From NCBI GenBank assembly GCA_013203785.1, contig JABMPJ010000029.1, positions 1-41,131 on the forward strand: a DNA stretch of 41,131 nt, written 5' to 3'. The notes beneath the pieces are model-generated. The model was not told the DNA's origin. It was given only the letters and a program-made list of their open reading frames with translations, and ran no database searches. Both the position numbers and the translations under genes were made by a program. Shown here in pieces: positions 1-8,277 of this stretch. Source of the DNA: Lentisphaerota bacterium. Lineage in GTDB: Bacteria; Verrucomicrobiota; Kiritimatiellia; UBA8416; JABMPJ01. Every line of letters begins with the position of its first letter. Position 1 is the stretch's first letter.

Positions 1-78
1 GGACGCGACAGAGCGCGTCCCTCCATGATGGACTCTGACGGTTTTCCGTGGCATGGAGGGCCACGCTCTGTCGTGGCC
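1..78. repeat. REP doublet (REPIN-like inverted pair)
   Basis: Two 27-bp arms (1-27 and 52-78) face each other around a 24-bp spacer. Each arm folds on its own into a 7-bp stem with the same loop ACAGAG (GGACGCG/CGCGTCC in one, GGCCACG/CGTGGCC in the other) and ends in CTCCATG at the inner side. The stems differ by paired, compensating changes while loop and flank are conserved, which is the pattern of a structured extragenic repeat rather than a chance palindrome. The layout matches REPINs, which RAYT transposases mobilise in other bacteria. No such transposase is in the window. Confidence 0.7.
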
Positions 79-128
79 GCATGGATAGGTGGCCATCATG
101 CGAATTCCTGGAATCAGGCGGCACTCAC

Positions 129-157
129 TTGACCATCGTAGGCTGTTATCATACGCT
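129..157 (+). promoter_or_regulatory. Putative sigma70 promoter of tRNA-Arg
   Basis: TTGACC (129-134) and TACGCT (152-157) are separated by 17 bp. The expected transcription start near 164 gives a leader of about 19 nt before the tRNA. Assigned by consensus match and position only. Confidence 0.5.
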
Positions 158-182
158 CCCACTGCTTGATGGACAGATCCAT

Positions 183-255
<73 letters not shown>

Positions 256-259
<4 letters not shown>

Positions 260-297
260 GCCTTCGCTCCGAGCACGCTCGGAGACTACGGCTTGGC
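256..297. repeat. Imperfect palindrome abutting the tRNA-Arg 3' end
   Basis: CTCCGAG (267-273) and CTCGGAG (278-284) form a 7-bp stem with a 4-nt loop. Outer arms GCCAGCC (256-262) and GGCTTGGC (290-297) extend the symmetry into the tRNA CCA end. There is no T-tract, so it is not a classical intrinsic terminator. It could be a REP-like element or a 3' processing signal. Confidence 0.5.
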
Positions 298-369
298 ATG
301 CCAGCGGGAGGATCAACACCATTAAGTGGGGCAACCCACATGTTACCTAGGCATTGGGGATGCGGGCCT

Positions 370-1677
370 TCAGGCTCCGGTGGACTCGCCTGTACGCTTT
401 GGCAGCGGGATGTAGCAGCGGGCGCCTTCGCCGGTGTAGATTTGGCGTGGACGGCCAATACGTCCGTCCGGATCGCTGACCATCTCTTTCCACTGCGCAA
501 TCCAGCCGGGCGTACGGGCGATCGCGAACAACACCGTGAACATGCTGGTCGGAATGCCGATGGAGCGGTAGATCAGGCCGCTGTAGAAATCGACGTTGGG
601 AAAGAGCTTGCGGCTGACAAAATAGTCATCGGCCAGGGCGCGTTCCTCCAGCTTCAGGGCGATATCGAAGAGGGGATCACTTCCTGGACCTTTGTTGAGC
701 AGTTTGCGGCACATGTTCTTGAGTAGTTTGGCGCGGGGATCGTGGTTCTTGTATACACGGTGGCCAAATCCCATGAGACGGAAGGGGTTGTCCTTGTCCT
801 TGGCCATATCGATATATTTCTCCACGTTGCCGCCATCGGCCAGGATGTGCTCGAGCATCTCCATCACCGCTTGGTTGGCCCCGCCGTGCAGGGGCCCCCA
901 CAGCGCGGTAATGCCGCTGGAAATGGAGGCATAGAGATTGGCCTGCGAGCTGCCGACCAGGCGTACGGCTGAGGTCGAGCAGTTCTGTTCGTGATCGGCA
1001 TGCATAATGAACAGCATGTCAATGGCCCGCACGACATCCGCATCCGCGGTGTATGCGGTCACGGGTGATGTAAACATCATGTGCAGGAGGTTCGTACAAT
1101 AGCGCAGGTCGTGGCGGGGGTAGACCATGGGTTCGCCGATGGACTTTTTGTAGGCGACGGCGGCTAGCGTCCGGATCTTCGAGATTAGGCGGGCGGCCGT
1201 GATGTCGACTTCTTCGGTCATTGACTGTGCGTCAACGTGCGGGTAGAACGCGGCCAGCGTGTTGACCATGCTCGCCAAAATATTCATGGGGTGCGAAGCG
1301 GGCGGAAAGTGTGCGAAGAACTGCAGCATATCTTCGTGGATGAGCGAAAACTCGGTCAGCAACTTTGAGAACCGGTCGAGCTGGTTCGGCGACGGGAGTT
1401 TTCCGTGAACCAAGAGATAGGCGGTCTCTACAAAGGATGAGTGTTCGGCCAGACCTTCAATCGGGATACCACGGTATCGCAGAATGCCCTTTTCACCGTC
1501 GATATACGTGATACTGCTTGTGCATGAGCCCGTATTCACGTACCCAACATCGAGCGTGATCAGTCCCGTCTTCCCGCGTAGCGTCGAAATATCAATGCCC
1601 CGCTCGCCTTCGCTGCCTACGACAATGGGAAATTCGTAGATCTGCCCGCCCACTTCCAGTTTAGCCATCTCGCTCAT
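370..1677 (-). CDS. gltA: Citrate synthase, type II
   Basis: Condenses oxaloacetate with acetyl-CoA to citrate in the cytoplasm, the entry step of the TCA cycle. The 435-residue length and the short N-terminal beta domain (TLRGKTGLITLDVGY region) fit the hexameric bacterial type II family. Active-site residues are visible: His264 in GPLHGG, His306 in FGHRVYK, Asp363 in NVDFYSG, plus oxaloacetate-binding His229 in HADHEQN. The ATG at 1677 has an AGAGG ribosome site 7 nt upstream. The gene follows an AraC gene on the same strand but has its own candidate promoter, so it is probably a separate unit. Family certainty is very high; allosteric control by NADH cannot be judged from this reading. Confidence 0.97.
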   Translation of the reverse strand: MSEMAKLEVGGQIYEFPIVVGSEGERGIDISTLRGKTGLITLDVGYVNTGSCTSSITYIDGEKGILRYRGIPIEGLAEHSSFVETAYLLVHGKLPSPNQLDRFSKLLTEFSLIHEDMLQFFAHFPPASHPMNILASMVNTLAAFYPHVDAQSMTEEVDITAARLISKIRTLAAVAYKKSIGEPMVYPRHDLRYCTNLLHMMFTSPVTAYTADADVVRAIDMLFIMHADHEQNCSTSAVRLVGSSQANLYASISSGITALWGPLHGGANQAVMEMLEHILADGGNVEKYIDMAKDKDNPFRLMGFGHRVYKNHDPRAKLLKNMCRKLLNKGPGSDPLFDIALKLEERALADDYFVSRKLFPNVDFYSGLIYRSIGIPTSMFTVLFAIARTPGWIAQWKEMVSDPDGRIGRPRQIYTGEGARCYIPLPKRTGESTGA

Positions 1678-1715
1678 GCTTATTCCTCTTATCCTTATCT
1701 CCCAAAAACCTGCTC

Positions 1716-1744
1716 ATGGTAACGCAGTCGCGGCACGAAGGCAA
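1716..1744 (-). promoter_or_regulatory. Putative gltA promoter
   Basis: Reading on the minus strand, TTGCCT (1744-1739) and TACCAT (1721-1716) are spaced by 17 bp. The predicted start near 1709 gives a leader of about 32 nt before the gltA ATG. The match is moderate, four of six bases in each box. Confidence 0.45.
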
Positions 1745-1800
1745 CGCCTCTCAACATGTGGACCGGAATTCGCACGCCATGGACTGACCCGGTCTCAAAC

Positions 1801-2604
1801 CTACTCAAGGGCGTTCTTGCGATCCGCCGAGGGTGCCACACCGAAATGGCGGCTATAGTCGCGACTGAACTCGTGCACACGGCCGTAGCCGACGCGTGAG
1901 GCGATCTCTGTCATTTGCAGGTCTGAGCGTGCCACCAGACCTCGCGCGAGACTGAGGCGCACTTGCTTGATCCGTTTCATCGGCGGCATATCCACTGCGA
2001 CGCGACACGAACGCGCGATGGTGGCCGGACTGCGCCCCGAGAGGGCGACCATGGTTGTCAGATCGATACGCCGTGAGAGGTCGTGACGCAGTTCTGTTTC
2101 CAGCTCCCACCAGAGGCGGGCCGATGAGTCCATCTCAAACGGCGTGCCGCGTCCTGTCGACAGGTCAGCCAGTAAACGGAGGACATCAGCCTGCACTCGC
2201 ATCTCACGGACCGCAGGCGTTACGGATGTATCACGCCATGTTTGCAGCAGCGTCTCAAAACGGTGCCGCACTGGGGCACCGACCTGGCGCACACGGTCCT
2301 CGAACGGTGGCGGGCTTAACTGTGTCGCGATGAAGTTAAGCGTGTAGAAGCGCCACGGCACGTGGCTGGTCCTGATGCGTACCAACTCATCTTCGTGGTA
2401 CCAGATCAGGGAGCCGGGGGCCATGTCATACTGCCTGCCGTTGACCTCGTGGCGCGTTCCGCCGCTAACGTGTAGTTGAATGAGATGCCCCGGCAGGCTA
2501 GATGCCTCGCCGCTGTACCCGGGATCCGTTCTCTCGTACAGGTCGCACAGAAGTATGCGCTCAATCACGGGGGCGGAAACAATGGGTGGTCCGGATTTCT
2601 TCAT
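1801..2604 (-). CDS. AraC-family transcriptional regulator
   Basis: A 267-residue one-component regulator. Residues about 40-110 form a cupin-like sensing domain (LPGHLIQLHVSGGTRHEVNG region). The C-terminal hundred residues carry the two helix-turn-helix motifs of the AraC family, the second of which reads MTEIASRVGYGRVHEFSRDY. It is divergent from the URO-D gene at 2741 across 136 bp that hold a 21-bp dyad, so it most likely controls that URO-D/PhyH pair in response to a small ligand. No good ribosome site sits before the ATG at 2604; GGAG lies about 20 nt upstream, so the start is less certain than the family. Confidence 0.88.
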   Translation of the reverse strand: MKKSGPPIVSAPVIERILLCDLYERTDPGYSGEASSLPGHLIQLHVSGGTRHEVNGRQYDMAPGSLIWYHEDELVRIRTSHVPWRFYTLNFIATQLSPPPFEDRVRQVGAPVRHRFETLLQTWRDTSVTPAVREMRVQADVLRLLADLSTGRGTPFEMDSSARLWWELETELRHDLSRRIDLTTMVALSGRSPATIARSCRVAVDMPPMKRIKQVRLSLARGLVARSDLQMTEIASRVGYGRVHEFSRDYSRHFGVAPSADRKNALE

Positions 2605-2639
2605 GACGATAATTGCGAACTATTTCTCCAGAATCTCTA

Positions 2640-2669
2640 AAGACAATAGAATACAGACCATTCTATATT
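2640..2669 (+). promoter_or_regulatory. Promoter with 21-bp dyad in the AraC/URO-D divergent region
   Basis: A -35-like AAGACA (2640-2645) and a -10-like TATATT (2664-2669) are 18 bp apart and face the URO-D gene. A perfect inverted repeat, ATAGAAT (2646-2652) and ATTCTAT (2660-2666) with a 7-bp spacer, fills the spacer and touches the -10. The AT-rich run contrasts with the GC-rich flanks. The likely reading is an operator for the adjacent AraC protein. Confidence 0.5.
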
Positions 2670-2740
2670 ATTGCCATTGAAGAAAATGTACTACGAATCC
2701 ACCGCCGGACGCGAGTACGGTACGCAAGGAGTTGAACGTT

Positions 2741-3943
2741 ATGAGCACCCCATTGCCGGTCGCCGCAGATGCAGATGAGCGCCCCGCGAGCCTCACGGAT
2801 ACCTGGACAGGTCGGCGCCGCCTGCTTACAGCTCTGACGTGCGGCATACCTGATCGAGTGCCGATCAATACGTACGAAATGCCCGGCCGCAACGAGGCCG
2901 ACTGGTACAGCCAACAGCCGAGTTACGCGGCGCTGATGAAGTACATCCGCGACAACACCGACGCCATCACCAACTGGAATGCCCGTATCAATGGCGACGA
3001 GACTCCCGGTACGGAGGGCCTGTTTGAGTCGGCGCATCGCATGCCGATCGAAACGCAGGAAGAGAGACATGGCACGCGCACGCGCGTCACTCAGATTGCT
3101 CACATGCCCAAAGGAGACCTTCGGCAGGTCTACGAGCACGATCCGTCGGTCTACACGACGTGGAATATTGAGCACTGGTGTAAGAGCATGGCCGATGTTG
3201 ATATCGCCCTAAGCGGGCCCTACGAACCGTATACCTACAGCGCCACTGATCTCACGGCGCGGCAGGAAGAGCTTGGAGAGCATGGTTTGATCATGTCGTC
3301 TCTGAGCGACCCGGCCTTTATGGCGGCCCACCTCATGGGCTTCCAGGACTACACGATGTGGCTCTATGAAGATACGGAGCATTTTGCGCGGTGCGTGGAT
3401 ATTCTGGCGGAGCGTGTCCTACAAAATCTCTCCAACCAGCTCGACGCGGCCGTGGTGGATCTCTACCGCATCTGCGGGCCCGAGTACATGACGCCCCCCT
3501 ACGCCCGGCCAGCCATGTTTGAACGGTTCATGGTGCCGCACGTGCGCGCCATGACGGAGCGTATCCACGAACGCGGCGGCTATGTCCGCCTGCACTGCCA
3601 CGGCCGAATCGCGTCGGTTCTTGATATGTTCTTTGAGACCGGATGCGATGGTACGGACCCCTGCGAGCCACCGCCCGATGGGGATCTCGAGCTGTACGTC
3701 GCTAAACGCCGCTGCCTGGAGAACAAGGTGAGTGTGTGGGGCAATATGGAGTTAAAGGTGCTGGAGCAAGGTGCCCCGCAGCAGGTCCGCGACACGGTGA
3801 GGGACATGATGGATCAGGCCAAAGAGGGGGGCGGGTTTGTACTGTTGCCAACCGCCGCGCCAATTAATGTGCCTTTGTCACCGCAGACCGAAGCCAACTA
3901 CATGACCATGATTGATACGGCCCTGGAACTGGGTGTTTACTGA
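2741..3943 (+). CDS. URO-D/MtaA-family protein (putative methyltransferase)
   Basis: A 400-residue member of the uroporphyrinogen decarboxylase superfamily, which also includes the MtaA/CmuA corrinoid methyltransferases. The N-terminal RRRLLTALTCGIPDRVPI is the usual opening of the family. The zinc/active-site strand reads LHCHGRI, with His285 and His287 where the MtaA-like pattern is H-x-C, so one ligand Cys is His here. A true heme-pathway HemE is unlikely because that protein is shorter and lacks this strand. I chose ATG 2741 because AAGGAG (2726-2731) sits 9 nt upstream; the longer TTG start at 2732 would abut the ribosome site. It is followed 21 bp later by a PhyH gene. Inferred role: methyl transfer from, or breakdown of, a small methylated compound. 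The substrate is unknown. Confidence 0.8.
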   Translation: MSTPLPVAADADERPASLTDTWTGRRRLLTALTCGIPDRVPINTYEMPGRNEADWYSQQPSYAALMKYIRDNTDAITNWNARINGDETPGTEGLFESAHRMPIETQEERHGTRTRVTQIAHMPKGDLRQVYEHDPSVYTTWNIEHWCKSMADVDIALSGPYEPYTYSATDLTARQEELGEHGLIMSSLSDPAFMAAHLMGFQDYTMWLYEDTEHFARCVDILAERVLQNLSNQLDAAVVDLYRICGPEYMTPPYARPAMFERFMVPHVRAMTERIHERGGYVRLHCHGRIASVLDMFFETGCDGTDPCEPPPDGDLELYVAKRRCLENKVSVWGNMELKVLEQGAPQQVRDTVRDMMDQAKEGGGFVLLPTAAPINVPLSPQTEANYMTMIDTALELGVY

Positions 3944-3964
3944 ACTCGTACATTGGAGCTACAC

Positions 3965-4780
3965 ATGAAACATGACCCACAGAGATGGAAAGAGGATTAC
4001 GAACGGGATGGCTACTTGGTCGTCGAGGATGCGGTGGATGCTGACACGTTGGCCAGACTACGTATCGGTATCGAGGACATCACCGCCGATCCGGATAGCC
4101 TGCCGCCGGCGCTTAAACGGTTTGTGAATTTTGAGCGTGACTACATGAAAGAGCGCCCCGCGCTCAACGACCTGTCTGCCGACGACGTAGGCAACGCCGT
4201 ACGGAATATTATGGAGCTGCCACGGTTTGCGCCTCTGTTCGGCGAATTCATTCTCTACGCGCCGCTGCTCGATATTTTAGAGGCACTGTTTGAATCGAGC
4301 GAATTTCACTTTCACAACTACAAATGCATCGTCAAGGCACCGCGCGTCAGTAGTCGGTTCTGCTGGCATCGGGACCTTCCGTATCTCGAACACTCGACGT
4401 CCAACCTCATCACTGCGATGGTATGCCTTGACCCGATGACCGCCGCCAATGGCGCCACCGTTGTATTGCCGGGTTCGCATCGGCTGGTGGGTGAGACCTC
4501 AAACCCCAAAGATACGGATATTGCGGAAGAGGATCTGCCCGCTGGCGATCGCGTGCTGGTTACATGTCCCGCCGGATCGATTGTGCTCTTTCACGTCAAC
4601 ATCGTCCACGGAGGGGGGGCCAACCGCAGCGACATCCCCCGTCGCAATGTCATCGGCATCTGGAGTGGTCCCGATACGTACCCGATCAAGGGCCACCGCT
4701 ACCACTATCAGGGCCTCTACCCGCGGTCAACGGACCCGGCCCGACAGAAGCAGGTGAGGCTCAGTCTTCCGCACCTGTAG
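3965..4780 (+). CDS. Phytanoyl-CoA dioxygenase (PhyH) family protein
   Basis: A 271-residue Fe(II)/2-oxoglutarate-dependent oxygenase-like protein. The facial triad is visible as His135-x-Asp137 (in CWHRD) and His215 (in NIVHGGG). Arg226 or Arg227 shortly after is the probable 2-oxoglutarate ligand. The opening EDYERDGYLVVEDAVD is typical of the family. The start ATG 3965 follows TTGGAG by 6 nt. It lies 21 bp after the URO-D gene and is probably co-transcribed, so the two may act in sequence on one substrate. PhyH proteins hydroxylate varied small molecules, so the substrate cannot be named. An oxygen-dependent enzyme is notable beside PFOR and Rnf; either the host meets oxygen or the enzyme is kept for microoxic periods. 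Confidence 0.88.
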   Translation: MKHDPQRWKEDYERDGYLVVEDAVDADTLARLRIGIEDITADPDSLPPALKRFVNFERDYMKERPALNDLSADDVGNAVRNIMELPRFAPLFGEFILYAPLLDILEALFESSEFHFHNYKCIVKAPRVSSRFCWHRDLPYLEHSTSNLITAMVCLDPMTAANGATVVLPGSHRLVGETSNPKDTDIAEEDLPAGDRVLVTCPAGSIVLFHVNIVHGGGANRSDIPRRNVIGIWSGPDTYPIKGHRYHYQGLYPRSTDPARQKQVRLSLPHL

Positions 4781-4853
4781 ACGCGCTCAGACTGAACGAG
4801 GGCGAGTGGCTGCCGCATTGCATCAGCCCCCGCCGGACGGTATCGAAGGCCTG

Positions 4854-4887
4854 CTGTCAGAAAATCGGATAACTCCCGCGCTGACAG
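4854..4887. terminator. Possible bidirectional stem-loop between convergent genes
   Basis: CTGTCAG (4854-4860) and CTGACAG (4881-4887) are perfect 7-bp complements with a 20-nt loop, between the converging PhyH and histidine kinase genes. There is no clear T-run, so terminator function is weakly supported. Confidence 0.25.
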
Positions 4888-4892
4888 AGTCT

Positions 4893-6908
4893 TCATGTGT
4901 CTAGCACCTCTCGAACCTTCCGTGCCAGCGCATCGCGCCCGAATGGCTTTGGCAGAAAATTCACGCCCTCTTCGAGGACGCCCTGTTGTGCGATGATGTC
5001 GGCGGTGAAGCCAGAGATAAAGATGTGTTTGATGGTGGGGCGCAGGTCCGACAACCGTTGGGCCATGTGGCGTCCACTCATGCCGGGCATGATGACGTCG
5101 GTGATCAAGAGTTCGATGTTGTCGAGGTGTTGCGCGGCCAGGCTCAGGGCTTGTTCGGGATCTTCCGCCGCCAGTACGGTGTAGCCGAGGCCTTCAAGAA
5201 AGATGCGCGCCGTGATACGAACCGACTTCTCGTCCTCAACGAGGAGGATGGTCTCGTTGCCTCGCGGTGGTTCTGGCGCTATAGTGGTGACCAGCTGGGT
5301 GGATTCGGCGGCGGCACACCGGGGCAGGTGGATCTCGAAGGTCGTCCCTTCACCCGGTTCACTGTAGACGTTGATGAAGCCGCCATTCTGCTTGACGATG
5401 CCGTAAACGGTGGCCATACCCAAGCCTGTACCTTCGCCAACACCTTTGGTGGTGAAGAACGGCTCGAAGATGTGCTCAACCGTATCCCGATCCATACCGC
5501 AGCCGTTATCGATAACCGTTAGCTGCATGTAGTCCCCACGCAGAGCACCCGGATGCGCAGCGCAGTAGGAATCATTGAAGGTGGTGTTACTGGTTTCGAT
5601 GCTGAGTGAGCCCACTCCACCGATGGCGTCGCGCGCGTTTACAGTGAGGTTGGCCAAGATCTGGTCTATTTGAGATGAATCCATCTTTACTGGCCAAACG
5701 TCGGAGCCCGGCCGCCAGGCGATGGTGATGTCCTCACCGATGAGACGCCTCAGAAGGGTGAGTATGTTCGCGATGCTATCGTTAATATCAAGAACGGTGG
5801 GTGCTATGACTTGCTTGCGGGCAAAAGCGAGTAGTTGGCGGGTGAGCCGCACTGAACGCTCGGCGTCACAGGCGATCTCATCGAGCCATGCGCGAATGGG
5901 GTGCTCCGGTGCGATAGCCTCCCTGCACAGTTCAGTGTAGTTCAGGATGCCCGTGAGGAGGTTATTGAAGTCGTGCGCCACACCGCCGGCCAGTCGCCCC
6001 ACCGAATCCATCTTCTGGGCCTGTGTAAACTGCGCCTGTAGTTCCTCGCGCTCCGCTGCCGCCTGCTTGCGCTCGGTAATGTCCCGGCATACGCAGAAGA
6101 CCAGTTTCTGGCCTCCGCACATGGCCCCATTGGTGCTGATCTCGACGTCGTAGAAGGTCCCGTCCTTGCGGCGGTGAAGGGTTTCGAAGTGGGCTCCCGC
6201 TGCGTCCACCTGTCCGATCATCTCGAGCAACTCCTCACGTGTGAATTGGGTGTCCCAATCCCACACGTGGAGTTGCAGGATTTCCTCAGGCGTATAGCCC
6301 AACATCTCGGCGTAGCGTCGATTCGCCTCGTAGACCTTGCCTTCGTGGTCGATCACAACGATTCCGTCACTGGATTGCTCGACCAGGATACCTCTTCGGA
6401 CCACTTCTTCCGCCAAGGCCGCCTCGGCCTTTTTGCTTTCAGTGATGTCGGAAAACGTGCAGGCGTATTGGTTTGGCGCGGGACGAAACGCGGTCACCTC
6501 GAAGCAAACGCCCAATTCGCTCGCCGTCATTTCAAAATGCGCCGGTTCACCGGTTAGCGCGACCTTGCCAAACGTCTCTATCCACTCGGGCTCGAGTCCG
6601 GGAAAGATCTCTAAGAGTGTTTTGCCCACGACATCCTCCGCCTTCTTGCCGGTAATCCGCTCAAAAGCCGGGTTGATGGCCAGATAGCGGCTGTTGATCG
6701 GCCGTCCCTGGGAGTCGCAAATAATCTCGTTGTGGGCAAAGCCGTTCTGCATCTCTTGGAACAGCATCCGATAGGTCACTTCGCTCTGCCGCACCGCGGC
6801 TTCCGCCCGCTTTTGCAGGGCGCCGCCGAGCGGCCCAACAGTGGTCAATGTTCGTATAGAGCGTTGCAGCCTGCAGACCTTGGCGTGGATTCGCTGACGG
6901 ACGTTCAC
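4893..6908 (-). CDS. Hybrid sensor histidine kinase (PAS-PAS-HisKA-HATPase-REC)
   Basis: A 671-residue cytoplasmic signalling protein with no membrane segment. PAS domains lie at about 45-155 (ending [10 protein letters not shown]) and 170-280 (ending CRDITERKQ). The phosphoacceptor is His312 in GGVAHDFNN. The ATP-binding region has the N box (Asn424, NARDAIG), G1 (IDNGCGMD), F box (EPFFTTK) and G2 (GTGLGMAT). A receiver domain at about 553-671 has Asp604 in [10 protein letters not shown] and Lys654 in LPKPF. The start is GTG at 6908 with AGGAA 8 nt upstream. No partner response regulator or phosphotransfer protein is nearby, so it is an orphan hybrid kinase with unknown signal and output. 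All catalytic residues are intact. Confidence 0.95.
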   Translation of the reverse strand: MNVRQRIHAKVCRLQRSIRTLTTVGPLGGALQKRAEAAVRQSEVTYRMLFQEMQNGFAHNEIICDSQGRPINSRYLAINPAFERITGKKAEDVVGKTLLEIFPGLEPEWIETFGKVALTGEPAHFEMTASELGVCFEVTAFRPAPNQYACTFSDITESKKAEAALAEEVVRRGILVEQSSDGIVVIDHEGKVYEANRRYAEMLGYTPEEILQLHVWDWDTQFTREELLEMIGQVDAAGAHFETLHRRKDGTFYDVEISTNGAMCGGQKLVFCVCRDITERKQAAAEREELQAQFTQAQKMDSVGRLAGGVAHDFNNLLTGILNYTELCREAIAPEHPIRAWLDEIACDAERSVRLTRQLLAFARKQVIAPTVLDINDSIANILTLLRRLIGEDITIAWRPGSDVWPVKMDSSQIDQILANLTVNARDAIGGVGSLSIETSNTTFNDSYCAAHPGALRGDYMQLTVIDNGCGMDRDTVEHIFEPFFTTKGVGEGTGLGMATVYGIVKQNGGFINVYSEPGEGTTFEIHLPRCAAAESTQLVTTIAPEPPRGNETILLVEDEKSVRITARIFLEGLGYTVLAAEDPEQALSLAAQHLDNIELLITDVIMPGMSGRHMAQRLSDLRPTIKHIFISGFTADIIAQQGVLEEGVNFLPKPFGRDALARKVREVLDT

Positions 6909-7223
6909 AGCAGAAATTCCTGTTGAGGTTGGTACTTTGTGCGTGCGATACCGCGGCCGAGGCTATCGCCGATTCCGATGGCATTGTAAGTGGCTCTCAC
7001 GGGCGGTCTCATGTCGCCTTCTCTCATGTGAAGCACAATCTGACAGAGCGGTTGGTGGTGGCGACGGGTCCACTTGATGCTGAACCTCTCATTGCTTTAG
7101 TATGGGGTGGAACTTGATCGTCGGAAAGAAAATTCCCTCACTCTTTTATCCGGCTGAAACGGGCAGAGCTTCTTAATACAGCGGGTATTGATAGGACATT
7201 CTATTCCCGCTTGCCGCTCCGTT
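6909..7223. other. Intergenic stretch, no gene recognised
   Basis: A stretch of 315 bp between the histidine kinase start and the CBM9-like gene end. It holds the kinase ribosome site (AGGAA near 6918) and presumably its promoter. A 64-codon open frame on the plus strand (6923-7117) has no ribosome site or recognisable motif and I do not call it a gene. No repeat or strong hairpin was seen. Confidence 0.6.
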
Positions 7224-7889
7224 CTACTCGAACACAATGTCACCAAAGCATTCCGGCATGTGGAAGTTCTTCTCCGACACCGGCATCCACGATCCATAGT
7301 GGGGGTGCGAGGTCTGGCTACCGCATTTGTAGAAATTCGCCCGCCAAGTCTTATTTGGGAGAGGGCCCAGCTCGCCGGCATAGGGCTCCAGAGCTGACAA
7401 GGGGATCCTGTATGCCAGCGTCCATACCATAGCTTCGGTGATCTCGGGCTCGACAATCGGAGGCAGACTGGATACCACGCGAACCTGCTCACACTCTGCG
7501 TCACTGAGGGGTATGAAATCTCTGGGGCGCTCAGGCGGCAGGCCAATGTCGCGTACGTAATGGCAGAGCATGGCTCCTCCGGCACTGAACTCGAAATTGA
7601 AATAGGCCCCATCGCCCGCTGGCTCAAAGAAGAATTCAACACAGCTATCGTTGCAGACGTCAGCCTGGAACCCCGTTCGTACGGAACGGACATAGCGGTC
7701 ATTCACATGGAATATTCCACAAAGCGTTGAGCCGCCATGCCCCAACCGCGCCCGCACGGCGGGACGTTGGTCGCCACCTTCATCCCGGAAATGCGTTAAG
7801 GCCAATGTCTCAACAGCCACCCAGCGATCTGCATCCCAGTCCGCCGTCAGTTCGCCCGCCATATCCATCTGTTTCACATTGTATTTCAT
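7224..7889 (-). CDS. CBM9-like carbohydrate-binding domain protein
   Basis: A 221-residue protein that is essentially one family-9-like carbohydrate-binding module. The central DSCVEFFFEP...FNFEFSAGG block and the C-terminal pattern NFYKCGSQTSHPHYGSW followed by FHMPECFGDIVF are the family signatures. No signal peptide is visible, so it should act in the cytoplasm, unlike the modules fused to secreted xylanases. Stand-alone copies occur beside sugar-processing genes in Lentisphaerae and Planctomycetes, as far as I recall. The gene is divergent from an SGNH hydrolase. The start is uncertain: ATG 7889 gives a normal module N-terminus but has a poor ribosome site, and a TTG at 7925 would add 12 residues. 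Confidence 0.8.
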   Translation of the reverse strand: MKYNVKQMDMAGELTADWDADRWVAVETLALTHFRDEGGDQRPAVRARLGHGGSTLCGIFHVNDRYVRSVRTGFQADVCNDSCVEFFFEPAGDGAYFNFEFSAGGAMLCHYVRDIGLPPERPRDFIPLSDAECEQVRVVSSLPPIVEPEITEAMVWTLAYRIPLSALEPYAGELGPLPNKTWRANFYKCGSQTSHPHYGSWMPVSEKNFHMPECFGDIVFE

Positions 7890-8277
7890 ACGGGGGATGA
7901 TGGTGAATAGCCCAACGCGAATCAACCACAGGTTTGGTCTTACCCCGTCAGATTCCGGCGCCTTGGAGCCTTTTGCTTGGCCGCAGGAGGAGGGGCATCT
8001 GCTGGACTATTCTTCTCCTCCCACTGGGCGGGCACGTATCAGACCTGTAGCGAGCGTATGTGAACGTAGGTCAATAAAATAGGACCCGGAAATGCCGGAA
8101 GGACCAGATAATGAAGCCCATTCATTGGGGCTCCACGCCCCACGCTTACGTCTGATGGCGAAGCTTGCAGGGCGGTACCCGCTCCACTACATTACCACTT
8201 CCCAGAGAGAGGCGAAACCGACCAGCAGGAAATAGGAGTTGCCGTGGCGTAACGCGCGTGGCGTTTCAGAGGATATC
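7890..8277. other. Divergent intergenic region (CBM9-like / SGNH)
   Basis: A 388-bp non-coding stretch between divergently transcribed genes, expected to hold both promoters. A small hairpin GGGGC-TCCAC-GCCCC lies at 8127-8141 and a CCGG-AAATG-CCGG dyad near 8095. No clear sigma70 pair stood out and no open frame with a ribosome site was seen. Confidence 0.5.

Noticed and set aside
2741..3943. True uroporphyrinogen decarboxylase HemE
   Set aside because: The length, the metal-ligand strand and the PhyH/AraC context fit the MtaA-like branch, and no other heme gene is near.
4986..5522. Open frame of 178 codons on the plus strand
   Set aside because: Antisense to the receiver and ATPase domains of the histidine kinase, which are clearly real.
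6923..7117. 64-codon open frame after the histidine kinase start
   Set aside because: No ribosome site and no recognisable sequence; it covers the region expected to hold the kinase promoter.
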